Below are positions 6,113 to 6,970 of a DNA stretch of 6,970 bases, piece by piece. Each line of letters opens with the position of its first letter. Position 1 is the stretch's first letter. The DNA lies in contig QMPB01000233.1 of the NCBI GenBank assembly GCA_003648395.1, positions 1 through 6,970 of the forward strand, read 5' to 3'. Source of the DNA: Bacteroidota bacterium. Lineage in GTDB: Bacteria; Bacteroidota; Bacteroidia; Bacteroidales; UBA1556. The translations under genes were made by a program, and so were the position numbers. The notes under the pieces were generated by a model. It searched no databases and was not told where the DNA came from. It saw only the letters and a list, made by a program, of their open reading frames with translations.

Positions 6113-6970
6113 CTATTCTAGGTATGCAACGTGAATTACTGTTTCGCCAACAGCCTTTAAACTCTCCTTTGATATTTTATCAATTCCGTCTTCCAGAGTA
6201 TGCCAATGCTCAAAAAATCCTGAAGTAGTACTTGGTGAGTGATGAATAATATCTATTGTAGGAATAAAAGCATACTTATTGATAAACACATGGTCGTCGA
6301 GAACTCCACCACCATCTTCTTTTCTAAAAATATCGCCATAGCCAATACTTGCTGCTGTTTTCCATACTTTTTGTATTATTCCTGGTGCATAATGATTCGA
6401 ATAATACTCATAACCAAATGTTGCTCCTTCGGCACCTACCATATCCAATAGTATTCCAAATTGAGCATCATATCCTGCAATATGAGGATCTTTAGACCAA
6501 TGTTGCGAGCCTAAGCACCAAGTTTCTGCACCGTTCACACTTCTCTCAACACTAGCATGCTGACCGTAGTCTTCTAGATCAAAAAGTATAATATCAACCC
6601 CAATATTGGGTTTTTGAATGCTCATCTGACGAGCAATTTCCATTAAAACACCAACTCCACTTGCTCCATCATTAGCTCCATCAATTGGTGTATAATGATT
6701 TTTCTTATTACTATCGTGGTCTGCAAAAGGACGCGAATCCCAATGAGCTGCCAATAATATTCGCTGCTGAGCATCTGGATTTACTGCTGCAATTATATTT
6801 TTTCCTAGCAATATTTTACCATCAAAACTTCTAGCTTTAAAATCCTGCTGATAGACTTTTATATTTAAATTTTCAAAGAAATTAATAAAATATGTAGCAC
6901 AAGCTTTATGGGCAGCACTCCCCGGCACACGAGGGCCAAAGGCTACTTGTTCGGCAACATATTTATATGC
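6113..6970 (-). CDS. M28-family glutaminyl-cyclase-like metalloenzyme (5' end off window)
   Basis: The frame is open from the right edge to TAG at 6113-6115, giving 285 visible residues; the signal sequence and N-terminus are missing. The visible part opens with QVAFGPRVPGS (residues 8-18), a motif shared by M28 proteins of the glutaminyl-peptide cyclotransferase type, so GTG at 6928-6926, which lies inside it, is not the start. Further motifs, numbered from the edge, are AAHWDSRPFADHD (about 74-86), DGANDGASG (97-105), FDLEDYG (130-136), LLDMVG (174-179), DIIHH (240-244) and EHWHTLEDG (254-262). By family knowledge, one zinc is held by the Asp of the GAND motif, an acidic residue of the LED motif and the late His, with the other acidic residue catalytic. 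The enzyme most likely converts N-terminal glutamine of exported proteins to pyroglutamate in the periplasm or at the outer membrane; aminopeptidase activity is the main alternative. It lies 106 bases upstream of the lipoprotein run on the same strand, with no known functional tie. Confidence 0.9.
   Translation of the reverse strand, partial: AYKYVAEQVAFGPRVPGSAAHKACATYFINFFENLNIKVYQQDFKARSFDGKILLGKNIIAAVNPDAQQRILLAAHWDSRPFADHDSNKKNHYTPIDGANDGASGVGVLMEIARQMSIQKPNIGVDIILFDLEDYGQHASVERSVNGAETWCLGSQHWSKDPHIAGYDAQFGILLDMVGAEGATFGYEYYSNHYAPGIIQKVWKTAASIGYGDIFRKEDGGGVLDDHVFINKYAFIPTIDIIHHSPSTTSGFFEHWHTLEDGIDKISKESLKAVGETVIHVAYLE

Noticed and set aside
6239..6451. Plus-strand open frame of 70 codons
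   Set aside because: Antisense to the M28 gene across its conserved motifs.

Overview
The window looks like chromosomal DNA from a member of the Bacteroidota. It is AT-rich, initiation regions are A/T-rich with little Shine-Dalgarno sequence, there are promoter-like TAnnTTTG boxes, and three short-signal lipoproteins end their lipobox in SC or SCG. The encoded families (LPP20-like lipoproteins, a CsgG-like lipoprotein, an M28 glutaminyl-cyclase-like enzyme with an EDYG motif) also fit that phylum. Genus cannot be told from this sequence.

Layout, left to right. Positions 1-1571 (minus) hold most of a SulP-family anion transporter with a C-terminal STAS domain; its 3' end lies beyond the left edge. 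Positions 1572-1908 are non-coding, with the SulP promoter region, a short heptamer repeat and a terminator-like hairpin. Positions 1921-2557 (plus) hold a RelE/HigB-type toxin followed by an XRE/HigA-type antitoxin. The toxin is interrupted by an in-frame TGA at 2020-2022, while the antitoxin is intact and has an unusually strong ribosome binding site. A second, nearly identical copy of the hairpin follows at 2587-2630. Positions 2644-6006 (minus) hold a run of three lipoprotein genes, transcribed in the order CsgG-like with TPR-like repeats, LPP20-like, then a second small LPP20-like protein. Positions 6113-6970 (minus) hold an M28-family glutaminyl-cyclase-like metalloenzyme whose 5' end lies beyond the right edge.

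How the parts work together. The first two lipoproteins share one base at the stop/start junction (TAATG) and are surely co-transcribed. The third follows after 64 bases with a possible promoter of its own. The trio probably forms or regulates an outer-membrane or periplasmic assembly of unknown role. Every gene except the toxin-antitoxin pair runs leftward. The pair runs the other way and is bracketed by two roughly 44-base direct copies of one hairpin, of which only the right-hand copy has obvious genes to terminate. The simplest reading is that a toxin-antitoxin cassette landed in, or was carried between, copies of a terminator-like repeat in a formerly co-directional region, and that its toxin has since been disabled. 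This is the most interesting structure in the window. It is an inference, not a demonstrated mobile system.
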